The notes: a model not told the origin generated them from the sequence alone. DNA of 64,000 nucleotides from Candidatus Villigracilaceae bacterium (GCA_026645935.1 JAPKMP010000017.1:27755-91754); one strand, 5' to 3'; numbered from the stretch's first letter, positions 34,190-44,300 are shown. Numbers and translations are program-made.

Positions 34190-34984
34190 CTAGTCATATT
34201 TCGGCATGCGTTTTTCAAGGAACGTCCTCACCGCCTCTTGATGACTGGACGACTTTCCCAAATCCTCTTGCAGGATTCCCTCCCGATTCAGCGCCTCCTC
34301 CAGGTTTGGCAGGATGGCCTCATTGAACGCCTTCTTCCCCGCCGCAAACGCCTCGCGCGGACCTCGAGCCAGATCCTCCGCAAACTGCCTTACCACACGC
34401 CGATAGTTGAATCCACCCACTCTGTTGACCAAGCCCCACTCATAGGCCAATGATGCGGGAATCTGTCTATTTGAATAGAAATACTCCTGTGCGCGGCCCA
34501 AGCCGATGAGTTTTGGCAACAACAGCGAAACCCCCGAATCCGGCGCGAGCGCGATACCACGAAAGCCAACCACGAAATATGCGCTTGAATGCGCAATGCG
34601 CAGATCACACGCCAAAGCGATGCCAAATGCCGCGCCCGCGCACGGTCCATTAACTGCGGCGATCACCGGTTTGCCCATCTTTCGAATCTGCAGGATGAGC
34701 GGGTTATAGGTCTTCTCCAGGTGTTCGCGATAGGAGATCCCGCCGCCGGCCTGCTTCATCTCGGTAATATCCTGCCCGGCGCTGAAGACCTTGCCCGTTC
34801 CTGTGAGGACGATGCACCGCACCTGCGAGTCTTTCTCCGCGTCGATCAGGGCGGTTTGCAAAGCCTGAGTCATTTCAAGATTGAAGGCATTTGCGCGTTC
34901 GGGGCGGTGAAGTGCCAGGGTCAATACAGCGGATTGAAGGCTTGCCCTGAGCGCAGCCGAGCTGGAGGAGGGAAGCGTGGTCAT
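34190..34984 (-). CDS. Enoyl-CoA hydratase/isomerase family protein
   Basis: 264-residue crotonase. Oxyanion-hole segments AGQDITEMKQ and GPCAGAAFGIALACDLRIA are present; the active site Asp replacing one Glu is typical of the PaaG-like branch (GLAPDSG-type, here ALAPDSGVS). Probably hydrates or isomerises an unsaturated acyl-CoA. The first 16 residues (SSSSAALRASLQSAV) are encoded by a copy of a CCTGAGCG repeat and look like an added N terminus; the true start may be further in. Confidence 0.9.
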   Translation of the reverse strand: MTTLPSSSSAALRASLQSAVLTLALHRPERANAFNLEMTQALQTALIDAEKDSQVRCIVLTGTGKVFSAGQDITEMKQAGGGISYREHLEKTYNPLILQIRKMGKPVIAAVNGPCAGAAFGIALACDLRIAHSSAYFVVGFRGIALAPDSGVSLLLPKLIGLGRAQEYFYSNRQIPASLAYEWGLVNRVGGFNYRRVVRQFAEDLARGPREAFAAGKKAFNEAILPNLEEALNREGILQEDLGKSSSHQEAVRTFLEKRMPKYD

Positions 34985-34990
34985 TTGATT

Positions 34991-35023
34991 AAAAAAATAC
35001 AGTCACTTGGGCAGTGACTGTAT
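34991..35023 (-). terminator. Terminator after the 35036 gene
   Basis: Eleven-base perfect stem ATACAGTCACT / AGTGACTGTAT and seven T on the minus strand, running directly towards the enoyl-CoA hydratase start. Confidence 0.85.
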
Positions 35024-35035
35024 TTGAATCCTTTC

Positions 35036-35401
35036 TTATTCGCCGGGGTAGTCGTCCTGCGCCTCGTCGTCGCCTGAGTCGGTTTCGTATTCCACTTTCT
35101 CTTCGTCGAGGTAGACCCAAAGTAGTAAAACGTGTCCGTCGCTCGTTTCCACATTGCGCGCGGCCAGGATGGGAGCGGTCTGCTCCATTCCGGTCTCGTT
35201 GCGGTAATGCAAGTGGATCGAGTTCCGGTTATGCCATGCGTTGTAACAACGTTCGACGAGCGCCGGTCCGTTGAACGTCCGCAGGCGGGTGAGTGCAGGG
35301 ATGGAAAGATGCGGGCTTTCGTTCAAGCCCATGGCCCAGCCGTCATTGACATGCTCGAAGATCGGGGGCGGTCCTTCGATGATGGTGATTTTATCGTCCA
35401 T
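35036..35401 (-). CDS. Conserved hypothetical protein, possible PAS-like
   Basis: 121 residues from ATG 35401. Contains a FNGPALVERCYNAWHNRNSIHLHYRNETG stretch and RNVETSDGHVLLLWVYLD, a strand pattern reminiscent of PAS domains, and an acidic tail (TDSGDDEAQDDYPGE). Divergent from the gene at 35523 with a short shared promoter region. No function known. Confidence 0.7.
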   Translation of the reverse strand: MDDKITIIEGPPPIFEHVNDGWAMGLNESPHLSIPALTRLRTFNGPALVERCYNAWHNRNSIHLHYRNETGMEQTAPILAARNVETSDGHVLLLWVYLDEEKVEYETDSGDDEAQDDYPGE

Positions 35402-35522
35402 AAGATATACCTGAATGCGAATATACCACAACTGCGCATGGGAATCGTTTCAGAATTTTGTCAGAATCGTCAGGAAAACTACTCGCGGAATCGGGATTCG
35501 GGCAGGTAAGTATAATTACAGC

Positions 35523-36152
35523 ATGACCAAACTCACCCCAAAGATCATCCTTGAAGGCACGCGCCTGACCTTCAAGACCGACATCGCCTTTGCTCTCAAC
35601 GAACACCCCCGCATTGTCGGTCCGCGCAAGTATAAGTATCACTCGCCGCTCATCTCCGGGGAGTGGTGCGCATTCACCAACGTCCCCTGGGGGCGCGGCT
35701 TGATCAACTTTGAACCGCAGGAGGAGGTTCTGGCAATTGAAACCTACGAAACATGGGCCAGGCTTTTTGAGTTGCAGCGTTATTACTCCTGGATCATAGA
35801 CCGCTTTCACCTCTCGACGCGCATGTATCAATTGATGACATATAACAAGGATTACGATTTCCGCTGGCTGGAGGAACGGCTGTTGCCGCTCAACTTCCGA
35901 TTGGTGTTGCTCACCCGTTCAGCCGATTCCTTCACAGCCGCCCGCGCGGAACGCTTGAAGGTTTCGGGGAATCCCTCCCAATACAACGATCTGAAAGTGT
36001 TCATCGAAGAGCAGAGGGTGATCCGCGGGCTGTTCGATGATTCGATCCTGACAAAGGTCGAGTTCGATGTTTCGGATAACAACATCGCCTCCATCGTGGA
36101 ACGCATTGCAGATTGGATGGAATCCACCGGCGGGCTGTATATGACGGACTGA
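35523..36152 (+). CDS. Conserved protein with degenerate P-loop (kinase-like)
   Basis: 209 residues from ATG 35523. Near the N terminus IILEGTRLTFKTDIAFAL has the spacing of a Walker A (GxxxxxKT) but lacks the glycine before the lysine. WIIDRFHLSTRMYQ resembles the DR-type lid region of thymidylate kinase-like proteins, and LLPLNFRLVLLTRSADSF resembles strand 4. So this looks like a nucleoside/nucleotide kinase relative with altered catalytic loop. Function unknown. Not obviously co-transcribed with the protein kinase downstream. Confidence 0.65.
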   Translation: MTKLTPKIILEGTRLTFKTDIAFALNEHPRIVGPRKYKYHSPLISGEWCAFTNVPWGRGLINFEPQEEVLAIETYETWARLFELQRYYSWIIDRFHLSTRMYQLMTYNKDYDFRWLEERLLPLNFRLVLLTRSADSFTAARAERLKVSGNPSQYNDLKVFIEEQRVIRGLFDDSILTKVEFDVSDNNIASIVERIADWMESTGGLYMTD

Positions 36153-36219
36153 GTCAGGTTACCGATTTTGAATCCCCGCCTGCTTGCGTCGAACCCTTTG
36201 AATAGGTATACTTGCTCCC

Positions 36220-38301
36220 ATGACCATTCCAGAGAAGATCGGGCGCTATGAAATCAAGGGGGAACTGGGTCGCGGGGGTTTCGCCACCGTTTATCGCGCC
36301 TACGATCCGCGCTTCGAACGCGAAGTCGCCATCAAATTCCTGCCGCCGGAGTTGATCCACTCCGATCCACAGTTCCGTATGAGGTTCGAGCGCGAAGCGA
36401 AGATCATCGCGCAATTGGAACATCCCGCCATCGTGCCGGTCTATGACGTGGGAGAGGAGAACAACCAGCCCTATTTCGTCATGCGTTACATGAACGGGGG
36501 CTCCCTCTCCGAACGCATCAAGGCAAGGCAAAACTTCGGCATCGAAGACGCTGTCAGGATCCTGGAACAGATCGCGCCGGGGCTGGACGAAGCGCATTCG
36601 AAAGGAATCGTTCATCGCGATCTTAAGCCCGCCAATATCCTTTTCACCAACAAGAACGTCCCGCTCATCTCCGACTTCGGAATCGCCAAATTCAGCCAGG
36701 GCGAGGCGAGCGGCAACATGACCGGTTCCGCCATCATCGGTACGCCCGCCTACATGGCTCCCGAACAAGCCTCCGGAGACGCCATCGATGGGCGCGCCGA
36801 CATTTACGCGTTGGGCGTCATCCTTTACGAAATGGTGACCGGCAAACAACCCTACCAGGCGGATACTCCGCTTGGGCTAGCGATCAAGCACATCACAGAA
36901 CCGGTGCCGCGCATCCTCGAAGCAAATCCCAACCTGCCCGTATGGATGGAAAAGGTCATCTCCACTGCCATGGCAAAGAGTCCGGATGACCGTTTTTCCT
37001 CCGCCGTGGAATTGGTGGAAACAACAAAAGCCTTCCTGCGAGGAGAGAAACCGCCCGACCGCACCGCCAACGTCACCTCGAAAATTTCTCCATTCAACAA
37101 GACCGCCACCGTCCGCAAACAACGCGCAATGGAGGAATCGAAACGACGCAGCCCCGCTTTCGCCATTTTTACCGGGCTATTCCTGCTGGTGGCGGTGATC
37201 GGCGGCGGACTCTATTTCATGGGCGGGGATATCCTCCAATCACTCTTCGCGCCGCCTGCCACCGCAGCGATCACGAGCGGACCGCCCGTCGATACGCCAA
37301 CGCCCATCATCATCCAATGGACCGCCACACCCGCGTCCGCCTTGCCGACTTCCACCGCGACCCAGCCCGCGTCCTCGGGACTGCCCGTCGTTGGCGGCGC
37401 CGATAAGATTGCCTTTGTGCGCGAAAACGATATCTGGGTCATGAACGTTGATGGAAGCGATAGAAAACAATTCACCAACGACAACCTGCCCAAGTTCAAC
37501 CTGCAATGGCTGCCCGACGGCAAGACCCTGCTTTTCATGTCCGGCAAAACCGTCAAGACCGTGAACATCGAAACCGAAGTGCAGGAAGTCATCATCAATT
37601 ATGTTTCCGCCGAGTATTTCGAAGGGTTCAGCGTATCTCCCGACGGCAAAAAGGTCGCCATCAGCGTCAACCGCGAACTCTTCATCGTGCCTTACGATCT
37701 AATCAAACTGCGCTTCGCAACCCGTCGCAGCGCCCTGCTCGAAATGAAAGGATGCCTCTTCAACAGCCTGCCGGTCAAGGATATCCAATGGTCGGACGAC
37801 GGCACACGGATCGCCATCGAATATGTTGCCAATGTGAACGGCGTCCATGCAGATGCCATCCGCATTGTGGATGCGCAAAACTGCGAAGCCATGCCAAATT
37901 CAAACCTGGACGAATTCCCGACCGGGCGTTTCCGGTTCGGGAATGAAATCGTCAATTTTGACTGGGACGGCGACCTGCTCTTCTTTCTCAACAGCAACGT
38001 CCGTAATAATGGCTTTGGAGATATGGTCTTCTACAGCATATTTACCCATCGGGCAGATCCCGCCGTTCCGTATGAAGGAAATTGTTGCTACCGCGACGCA
38101 TCGTTCAGCCCGGACAGCAGTCATGTTGTATTCGCGTTTCAAGATATACGACTCGGGAGTACCAGCCCCATCGACCTTTACCTGATCCCGACCGACTCGG
38201 TCACCACATCGCGTAAACTCGAGCCCCTTCCATTGCCCGACGGATTCTTTACAAATCGGAGCGAAGCGCCGCATCCCGTCCTGCGCCCGGCACAGCCGTA
38301 A
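36220..38301 (+). CDS. Receptor-type Ser/Thr protein kinase with extracytoplasmic beta-propeller
   Basis: 693 residues. Hanks-type kinase domain: glycine loop ELGRGGFATVY, Lys39 (VAIKFL), catalytic loop HRDLKPANILF with Asp134, DFG Asp152 and APE (MAPEQASG). A single membrane helix follows at about 311-335 (AFAIFTGLFLLVAVIGGGLYFM), then a Pro/Thr linker and an extracellular PD40/WD-like propeller (KIAFVRENDIWVMNVDGSDRKQF, LQWLPDGKTLLFMSG, VSPDGKKVAISVN). Senses something outside and signals inside. Its 3' end overlaps the convergent pyrD gene by 53 bases. Confidence 0.95.
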   Translation: MTIPEKIGRYEIKGELGRGGFATVYRAYDPRFEREVAIKFLPPELIHSDPQFRMRFEREAKIIAQLEHPAIVPVYDVGEENNQPYFVMRYMNGGSLSERIKARQNFGIEDAVRILEQIAPGLDEAHSKGIVHRDLKPANILFTNKNVPLISDFGIAKFSQGEASGNMTGSAIIGTPAYMAPEQASGDAIDGRADIYALGVILYEMVTGKQPYQADTPLGLAIKHITEPVPRILEANPNLPVWMEKVISTAMAKSPDDRFSSAVELVETTKAFLRGEKPPDRTANVTSKISPFNKTATVRKQRAMEESKRRSPAFAIFTGLFLLVAVIGGGLYFMGGDILQSLFAPPATAAITSGPPVDTPTPIIIQWTATPASALPTSTATQPASSGLPVVGGADKIAFVRENDIWVMNVDGSDRKQFTNDNLPKFNLQWLPDGKTLLFMSGKTVKTVNIETEVQEVIINYVSAEYFEGFSVSPDGKKVAISVNRELFIVPYDLIKLRFATRRSALLEMKGCLFNSLPVKDIQWSDDGTRIAIEYVANVNGVHADAIRIVDAQNCEAMPNSNLDEFPTGRFRFGNEIVNFDWDGDLLFFLNSNVRNNGFGDMVFYSIFTHRADPAVPYEGNCCYRDASFSPDSSHVVFAFQDIRLGSTSPIDLYLIPTDSVTTSRKLEPLPLPDGFFTNRSEAPHPVLRPAQP

Positions 38302-39406
38302 CGATTGATTTCACCAGACTGGGTCCGTGATAGATCAACCCGGTATAGATTTGAACCAGCGCCGCTCCCATCTCGAGGCGGCGTTTTGCATCCTCCGGAT
38401 TCATGATCCCTCCCGCGCTCACGACAGGGATCTTCCCATCCACATGTTTCAATGTCTGACGAAGAACCGCCTCACTCTTAACCCTGAGCGGACTGCCGCT
38501 CAAACCGCCTGATTCTTCCCGATGCTTTGACCCTTCGACACCGTGAGCGAAAGGCGAACCGTCGGGGCGGCGCTTCAATCCTTCGCGTCCCACCGTCGTG
38601 TTCGTGACAATGACTCCATCCATCTTTGTGTTGAGAATCGCTTCCACCGCGTCAGCGAGTTCGGATTCGGATAAATCCGGCGCAAGTTTCACCAGGATGG
38701 GAATGCGTCGTGCATGGGCCTGCTCTTCGAACAAGCGCTGCCGGTGCAATTGGGCAAGCAAACCTTCCAGCGCCTTGCGTCCCTGCAAATTGCGTAACCC
38801 AACCGTGTTAGGCGAACTGACATTGATGGTCAGATAATCCGTCAGGCCGGCAAATACCTGAAGCAACGCAAGATAATCCAAAACTGCATCCTCGTTCGAT
38901 GTTTCCTTGTTCTTACCAAGGTTGACTCCCAAAACAGTGTTCCATTTTCTGCGTTTCTCCAGTCTTTCGTTTACGATGCCCATCGTGTGTCCAAGCCGGG
39001 TCGTTTGCATGGCCGGACTCAACCGCCCCTGCACGAACTCCGATCCGCGCGAAGGGAATCCCATGCGGTTGATCACGGCTTCATCCTCCACCAAACGAAA
39101 CACGCGCGGACTCGGGTTTCCCGGCTGTGGCTTTGGTGTGACCGTCCCAATTTCAACGTGACCGAATCCCAAAGCGGCAAGCCCGCGGATTGCAACCCCG
39201 TCTTTATCGTATCCTGCCGCCAGCCCGATCGGATTCTTGAAAGTTAAACCAAAAACATGTACCGGTTTTGGCGGCGACTTATAAATGAATTCAAGCAGTT
39301 TACGCGAGGGGGGGAAATTCCCGGCGATGCGTAACGCGTGAAGCGTGAGCGTGTGAGCGCGTTCGGGGTCGAGGCGGAAGAGAAGCGGACGAAGAAGGGA
39401 GTACAT
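38249..39406 (-). CDS. pyrD: Dihydroorotate dehydrogenase, class 2
   Basis: About 385 residues, membrane-associated quinone-linked type: N-terminal helix MYSLLRPLLFRLDPERAHTLTLHAL, FMN-binding FKNPIGLAAGYDKDG and FGHVEIGTVTPKPQPGNPSPRVFRL, and SSPNTVGLRNLQG. The loop VIVTNTTVGREG...GGLSGSPL is about 13 residues longer than in the E. coli enzyme because of an inserted repeat-like stretch at 38531-38565. Last gene of the pyrF-pyrE-YdeI-pyrD operon; its ATG at 39406 overlaps the previous stop (TGATG). Confidence 0.95.
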   Translation of the reverse strand: MYSLLRPLLFRLDPERAHTLTLHALRIAGNFPPSRKLLEFIYKSPPKPVHVFGLTFKNPIGLAAGYDKDGVAIRGLAALGFGHVEIGTVTPKPQPGNPSPRVFRLVEDEAVINRMGFPSRGSEFVQGRLSPAMQTTRLGHTMGIVNERLEKRRKWNTVLGVNLGKNKETSNEDAVLDYLALLQVFAGLTDYLTINVSSPNTVGLRNLQGRKALEGLLAQLHRQRLFEEQAHARRIPILVKLAPDLSESELADAVEAILNTKMDGVIVTNTTVGREGLKRRPDGSPFAHGVEGSKHREESGGLSGSPLRVKSEAVLRQTLKHVDGKIPVVSAGGIMNPEDAKRRLEMGAALVQIYTGLIYHGPSLVKSIVTAVPGAGRDAALRSDL

Positions 39407-39870
39407 CACACTCCCTTTTTCCCCTTTTTCAACATCGCGATGGTCTTCAGGATTCGACTGGTACGTGTCTCGTCTTTCTTCGCTTCATTGATCCAATTGA
39501 CATATTCCCTTTTATGGGTAAAGGATAGTTTCTCAAAGAAAATCCGCGCTTCCATATCGTTCTTCAATTCTCTTTTCAGGTCTTTGGGGATCTCGATCAC
39601 GCGCAGCTCGACATCCAGTTCCACCGTCACTTTCACCTTGTCACCGAACGTTTTGCCAATGTTCCCCCGGATATCCTTCAGAATGATCAGGATGTGATTC
39701 TCGCCGCCCATCCGCGCCAACAGTCCGCGGTAGGGAATCCCGTCGAAGGTTGCCCTGACTCTGGGGCGTTTCGAGCCGAAGACTTTCTCCACATCGAAGG
39801 GGACTTCAACGAACGCGCCGCCCCCGCCCGCATTTTGGATGACCGCTGTAAAGTTGTGTTTTTTCGGCAT
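39406..39870 (-). CDS. DUF1905/YdeI-like protein in the pyr operon
   Basis: 154 residues. Residues 5-95: DUF1905 beta-barrel (FTAVIQNAGGGGAFVEVPFDVEKVFG, VRATFDGIPYRGLLARMGGENHI, IGKTFGDKVKVTVELD); C-terminal YdeI/OmpD-associated helical part (LSFTHKREYVNWINEAKKDETRTSRILKTI). Overlaps pyrE by 1 base (TAATG) and pyrD by 1 base, so it is embedded in the pyrimidine operon, although no such link is known for this family. Confidence 0.85.
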   Translation of the reverse strand: MPKKHNFTAVIQNAGGGGAFVEVPFDVEKVFGSKRPRVRATFDGIPYRGLLARMGGENHILIILKDIRGNIGKTFGDKVKVTVELDVELRVIEIPKDLKRELKNDMEARIFFEKLSFTHKREYVNWINEAKKDETRTSRILKTIAMLKKGKKGV

Positions 39871-40490
39871 TATCTATTTTCCAAAAATTTCCGTGTCTCT
39901 TCGATCTTTTCCTTGGCAGCCTTTCCATTCGCCTCCCAATGATCCAATAACTGCGTAATGGTCAAAACCGCATGGAGGTGATGCCCCGCCTGCTCCAGCG
40001 ATTCCTTTGCTCCGGATTGACGGTCCACGAGAACGACAACATCCTTCACGAATAGCCCGGCGCCGATCAGTTTTTCGATGGCTTCGAACTTGCTCCCGCC
40101 GGTGGTGGCGAGATCATCGATGACCACGACCGTCTCTCCGGCATGATATTCGCCTTCGATCTCGGCTTTCGTGCCGTAAGTCTTCGCTTCCTTGCGCGGA
40201 TAGATCATCGAATAATTACCCGCAAGGGAGATGGCTGTTGCAATGGGAATGGCGGCGTAGGGCAAGCCTGCGATGCGGGAGAATTGGAGGATTGAGAGGA
40301 CTGGTAGGTAGGCTTGTGCGATTTGTTTCAGGAGCGTGGGGTAAGTGATGATTTGCCGCAAATCAATATAGATGGGTGACTTGAGTCCCGACTTGAGCGT
40401 GAATTCCCCAAACTTGATACAGCCCGCTTCGAGAAGCCCGTCGGCGAGGGATGCTAATTCGTGATTCGTAATGCGTAATTGGTTTGCCAT
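39870..40490 (-). CDS. pyrE: Orotate phosphoribosyltransferase
   Basis: 206 residues, type I PRTase: FTLKSGLKSPIYIDLRQII and the PRPP-binding motif VVVIDDLATTGGSKFEA. Makes orotidine 5'-monophosphate from orotate and PRPP in de novo pyrimidine synthesis. Nine bases after pyrF and joined with the YdeI-like gene and pyrD. Confidence 0.95.
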   Translation of the reverse strand: MANQLRITNHELASLADGLLEAGCIKFGEFTLKSGLKSPIYIDLRQIITYPTLLKQIAQAYLPVLSILQFSRIAGLPYAAIPIATAISLAGNYSMIYPRKEAKTYGTKAEIEGEYHAGETVVVIDDLATTGGSKFEAIEKLIGAGLFVKDVVVLVDRQSGAKESLEQAGHHLHAVLTITQLLDHWEANGKAAKEKIEETRKFLENR

Positions 40491-40498
40491 AATGACTT

Positions 40499-41332
40499 CT
40501 ATTTTTTGATCTCGTTCTTGACCCGCAAAATCTCATCGCGGATCTCCGCCGCCGCCCTGCCGGGATCATCCGCTCGCGAGATGGCGCGGGAAATGGGCAG
40601 CAGCAATCCTTTTCCATCTTCTCTCAATCCCGATTTCAGCGTTATCTCCAATTCGCCGCCCTGCGCGCCGACTCCGGGAGCGAGGAACCACAAGTCCGGC
40701 GCGGCGGCGCGGATCATTTCCATGATTTGCGGGTGGGTCGCGCCGACGACGACACCGACATTGTTCTTCTCATTCCACTGCTGGGCAAGTTTCGCCACAT
40801 AAATATACAAAGGCATGGGCGTATCCGAACCCATCGGCATGACCAGCAGGTTTTGCAGATCCATCGAACCGGCGTTGGATGTTTTGCACAAAAGGAAAAC
40901 GCCTCTCTCCGAGTTCTTGATGAACGGCTCGACCGAGTCTTTGCCGAGATAGGGATTCAAGGTGATGCAATCCACGCCAAGATTTTCAAACGCGGATTGT
41001 GCGTACGCTTCGGCCGTGGATGAAATGTCGCCCCGCTTCGCATCCAGGATGATGGGAATGCGCGAGCCCATCCGGTGGGATTCTTCACCGATGGCTTCGA
41101 CGACCTGCTTGAGCGCCGTCCAGCCTTCCGCGCCGAAGACTTCGAAGAAGGCGGCGTTGGGTTTGAATGCCGCGGCGTAGCGAGAGGTCTGTTTGACGAG
41201 ATTCAGGCAAAAGTCCCGGGCAGATGCGGCCGTGGGGCTTGGGAGGTCGGAAAGGTGCGGGTCGAGTCCCACGCACAGAAGGGAGGAGCAGTCATCCGCC
41301 CGTTTTTCGAGAAAAGTGAAGAAGGATTCCAT
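40499..41332 (-). CDS. pyrF: Orotidine 5'-phosphate decarboxylase
   Basis: 277 residues, the longer group 2 type. Catalytic lysine/aspartate array in PIILDAKRGDISSTAEAYA; substrate-binding LDPHLSDL at the start and LWFLAPGVGAQGG near the C terminus. Makes UMP. First gene of the pyrF-pyrE-YdeI-pyrD operon, separated from the exported protein gene at 41387 by a terminator. Confidence 0.95.
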   Translation of the reverse strand: MESFFTFLEKRADDCSSLLCVGLDPHLSDLPSPTAASARDFCLNLVKQTSRYAAAFKPNAAFFEVFGAEGWTALKQVVEAIGEESHRMGSRIPIILDAKRGDISSTAEAYAQSAFENLGVDCITLNPYLGKDSVEPFIKNSERGVFLLCKTSNAGSMDLQNLLVMPMGSDTPMPLYIYVAKLAQQWNEKNNVGVVVGATHPQIMEMIRAAAPDLWFLAPGVGAQGGELEITLKSGLREDGKGLLLPISRAISRADDPGRAAAEIRDEILRVKNEIKK

Positions 41333-41352
41333 GTTGTTCCTTGGAAAGAAAA

Positions 41353-41381
41353 ACCCTAAAGGTTTTAAAGACCTTTAGGGT
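41353..41381 (-). terminator. Terminator between the lamin-tail protein and pyrF
   Basis: Perfect 11-base stem ACCCTAAAGGT / ACCTTTAGGGT followed by TTTTTC on the minus strand. The same motif occurs at 57511-57567 with a second element nested inside. Confidence 0.85.
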
Positions 41382-41386
41382 CTATT

Positions 41387-44300
41387 TTACTCAATGAACG
41401 TGCGCCATTTCTCGTCGGCTTGTTTAATCCAAAGCTTATCGATCCAATTGGTGAAATCCCAATAGAAGGGATTCCAAATACCCGCGCCGTAGCCGTGGCA
41501 TTCGGGGATGAAGAAATCGAGCGGGATGGTATCGGGCAGGTTGCAGACGGGAGATCCCGCGCCGTCAATGGATTCGGGCGCTTGCCCTTCGCGCGTGTTA
41601 GCAAGATTCGGCGTGGGTGTGCAATCTTCGAACCAGGAATCGCCGGGGTTGCCGTCGGGCAGGCGGCAGAAGGACGCGTCTTCGGCGCGGGCGACGTTGT
41701 AGGTGAAGGCGTCATAGATCTTGCCGTTCGAGTTGATCAGGCGCACGGTCTCGCCGCCGTCGCTGAGCAGCAGGTTGGTCTCTTTGCTGTAGAAAACGAT
41801 TCGCTCGCCGGGCTTGAGCGTGACCGCGGGCAGGGAGAATGATTTTTTACCGTTCACGGTATCCAACTTCCAGCCGCTCAGGGAGATATCGATGGCGGTC
41901 AGATTCTTGATCTCGACGAACTCGTCGAAGACATCGGCTTTGCGGTCCTGGTTCCAGTCGAAGCCGGGGCGCGCAAGAATCTCGTTGATGATCGGGCGCG
42001 GGTCGATGACGACTCGTGTGGGGATGGGCGTGGAGGTGGGCACTGGCGTGGACGAGGGAGTGGGCGTTGCCGCCTGCGAGTTGGCGTTCTTGGGTGTGCC
42101 GAGAATATTTCCGCCGTTGGCGTTCTTGCCGTTTCGTTTCGCGCTGGTATTCGTCAGCCAACTGCTATCGCTCTCTGTTGACGTTCCAATTCGTTCCATG
42201 GTTTCGTAGGTTGAACTGCTGCCCTTGGGCCAGGAGCCACCGTTACCGTTGGCTGTGTCGATCACCGTGCCAGAGCCATCCCGCAGAGAGAGGGCTTCGC
42301 CGCTGTTGGATAATTCGCCGGTGTAGACCTGGTCGGCGGGGATGTCTGAGACTGTGCTGTCGTCATCGCGCTCGAGGAGGAAATATCCCCCGGCGGGAAT
42401 CGTGCCGCTGAGGGTGATGCTGGGCGTACCATCGGCGGCTCGCAGGGTCCAACCGGTGATATTGACCGTGGCGTTGGTGGTGTTGTAGAGTTCGATCCAT
42501 TCGTCGCCGGTCAGGCTCGATGTGGTTCCCGCCCATGCCACTTCGTTGATAATAATGGATCGGGCGCTGGATGCGGCAAAAGTGACTGAATTATCGGTGG
42601 AGGTGCTGGCAGCGTTATTGTTGCCGGAGAGATCAGTGACACGGTTGATCGAGATCGAAGGGACGATGGTTCCATACCCCGAGGATGTAGCGGAAAGAGT
42701 GAAAATCCTGTTATCGCCGGAGTTGGCGATATTCCAGACCACGCTGGCGGCTGTGCCGGATTGAGTAACGTCTGCAGCGGTGAAGGTGGCTGTGTTGATC
42801 GGTTCGGAAAACTGAACCGTGAAATTGATGGGTAATGCATTGGTCGGGTCGATTTGAGAACCAGATTGGTTGATGGTGACAGTGGGCGGAACGGTGTCGT
42901 TGAATGTGACGCTGTTATCTCCACCACCACTTGCTTGGTTGTGATTCCCCGCTAGATCTCTGACAACAACAATAGAGTCCGTGCCCGCATTGAGACTTGG
43001 AACAATCGTCCCCGCGCTGGAAGCAATCGCAGACAGGGTGAAATTCTGGTTGTCGCCTGAATTGATTATGCTCCAGGTAATCCCTGTAGCCGTGCCGTTT
43101 TGTCTGATATCTGCGGTAGTAAATGTAGTTGCGTCTATCGGTTCATTAAATGCGACTGTAAAGTTAATGGGCAGGGCGCTTGCTGGATCAACCTGGGTCA
43201 ATGACTGGTTGATGGTTACAGTGGGACGGATATTATCTACACTATAGGTTTCTTCTGTCGAAGGCTGTGTATTAGGGAGAGAGTTTCCCCCAATATCAGT
43301 AATACCATGTGCAACTGTCAAATCCAATTCAACCGTTCCATTAAGATTTATCAAATCACCGCCCGTTATTCTCAAATCATAGATTCTGCCGTTTTCGATC
43401 CTGCTTACAGTAACAGCCGGTCCTGTTACACCGATAACATCAAAATCATTTTCCCCAACAAGATCAACTCCTTCAACGGCTTCATTAAAAGTGATCCTGA
43501 ATATAAGTTCATCCGCATTTGTAAATTGAGAAGTTGGGTTCTGGCGCGTGAAAGACAATAAGGTTGGAGTGGTCGAAGTATTATCAATTTGAATGTTTCG
43601 GGTGGCGCTCAGCGATCCGGGATTCCCCGGTTTGGGCAGAATCAATGTCGCATTCCCGCTTGCGCCAACGATCGTGCCGCCATTCAGCGAGAGGGCATTA
43701 TATCCGGCGTAATCAAGATCATTTGTATTATCCCCCGGCTGGATCGTGTAATTGAAGGTCAATGTATTTGTACCGCTTCCGCCTGCATAAACAGCCGGGC
43801 GGTCGGTAGCGCCTGCTTCTATCAACAATGTTGGGGAGCCGGTAACTGTAACGATATTGCTGAATATCAGATTAACATCAATGACCAAGCCGCTTGTATC
43901 AAGGTAAACGCCGTCGCCAATGGAAGAGATTGTACTTATCACAGCCAAACACGGTACTACCGCGCTGGCAAAATTCTGCGGGTTGCTGGTGGTAGAATTT
44001 AAAATAAAATCCGTTGCGTTATTGTCAGTATCCCTGCAACTGCCGGCACTGCCGCCAAACCTGCGTTCATAGCTTTGATTGGCGTTTCCGCTCATTGCGG
44101 AAAGCTGCGTTCCCTCCCTATAAGCTGTCGTATTGCACATTCCTACTTGATCGATGATAACTCCCGAATTATTAACCAAGGCAATACCACCATTATCTTG
44201 AATCAAGTCCGATCCAAATAAATCCATGTCTAATGGCGCAGATCCAGAATACCCAACAGTATTACCTAGTAGGAAATACTGACCAGGAGCCAGGGTTGTA

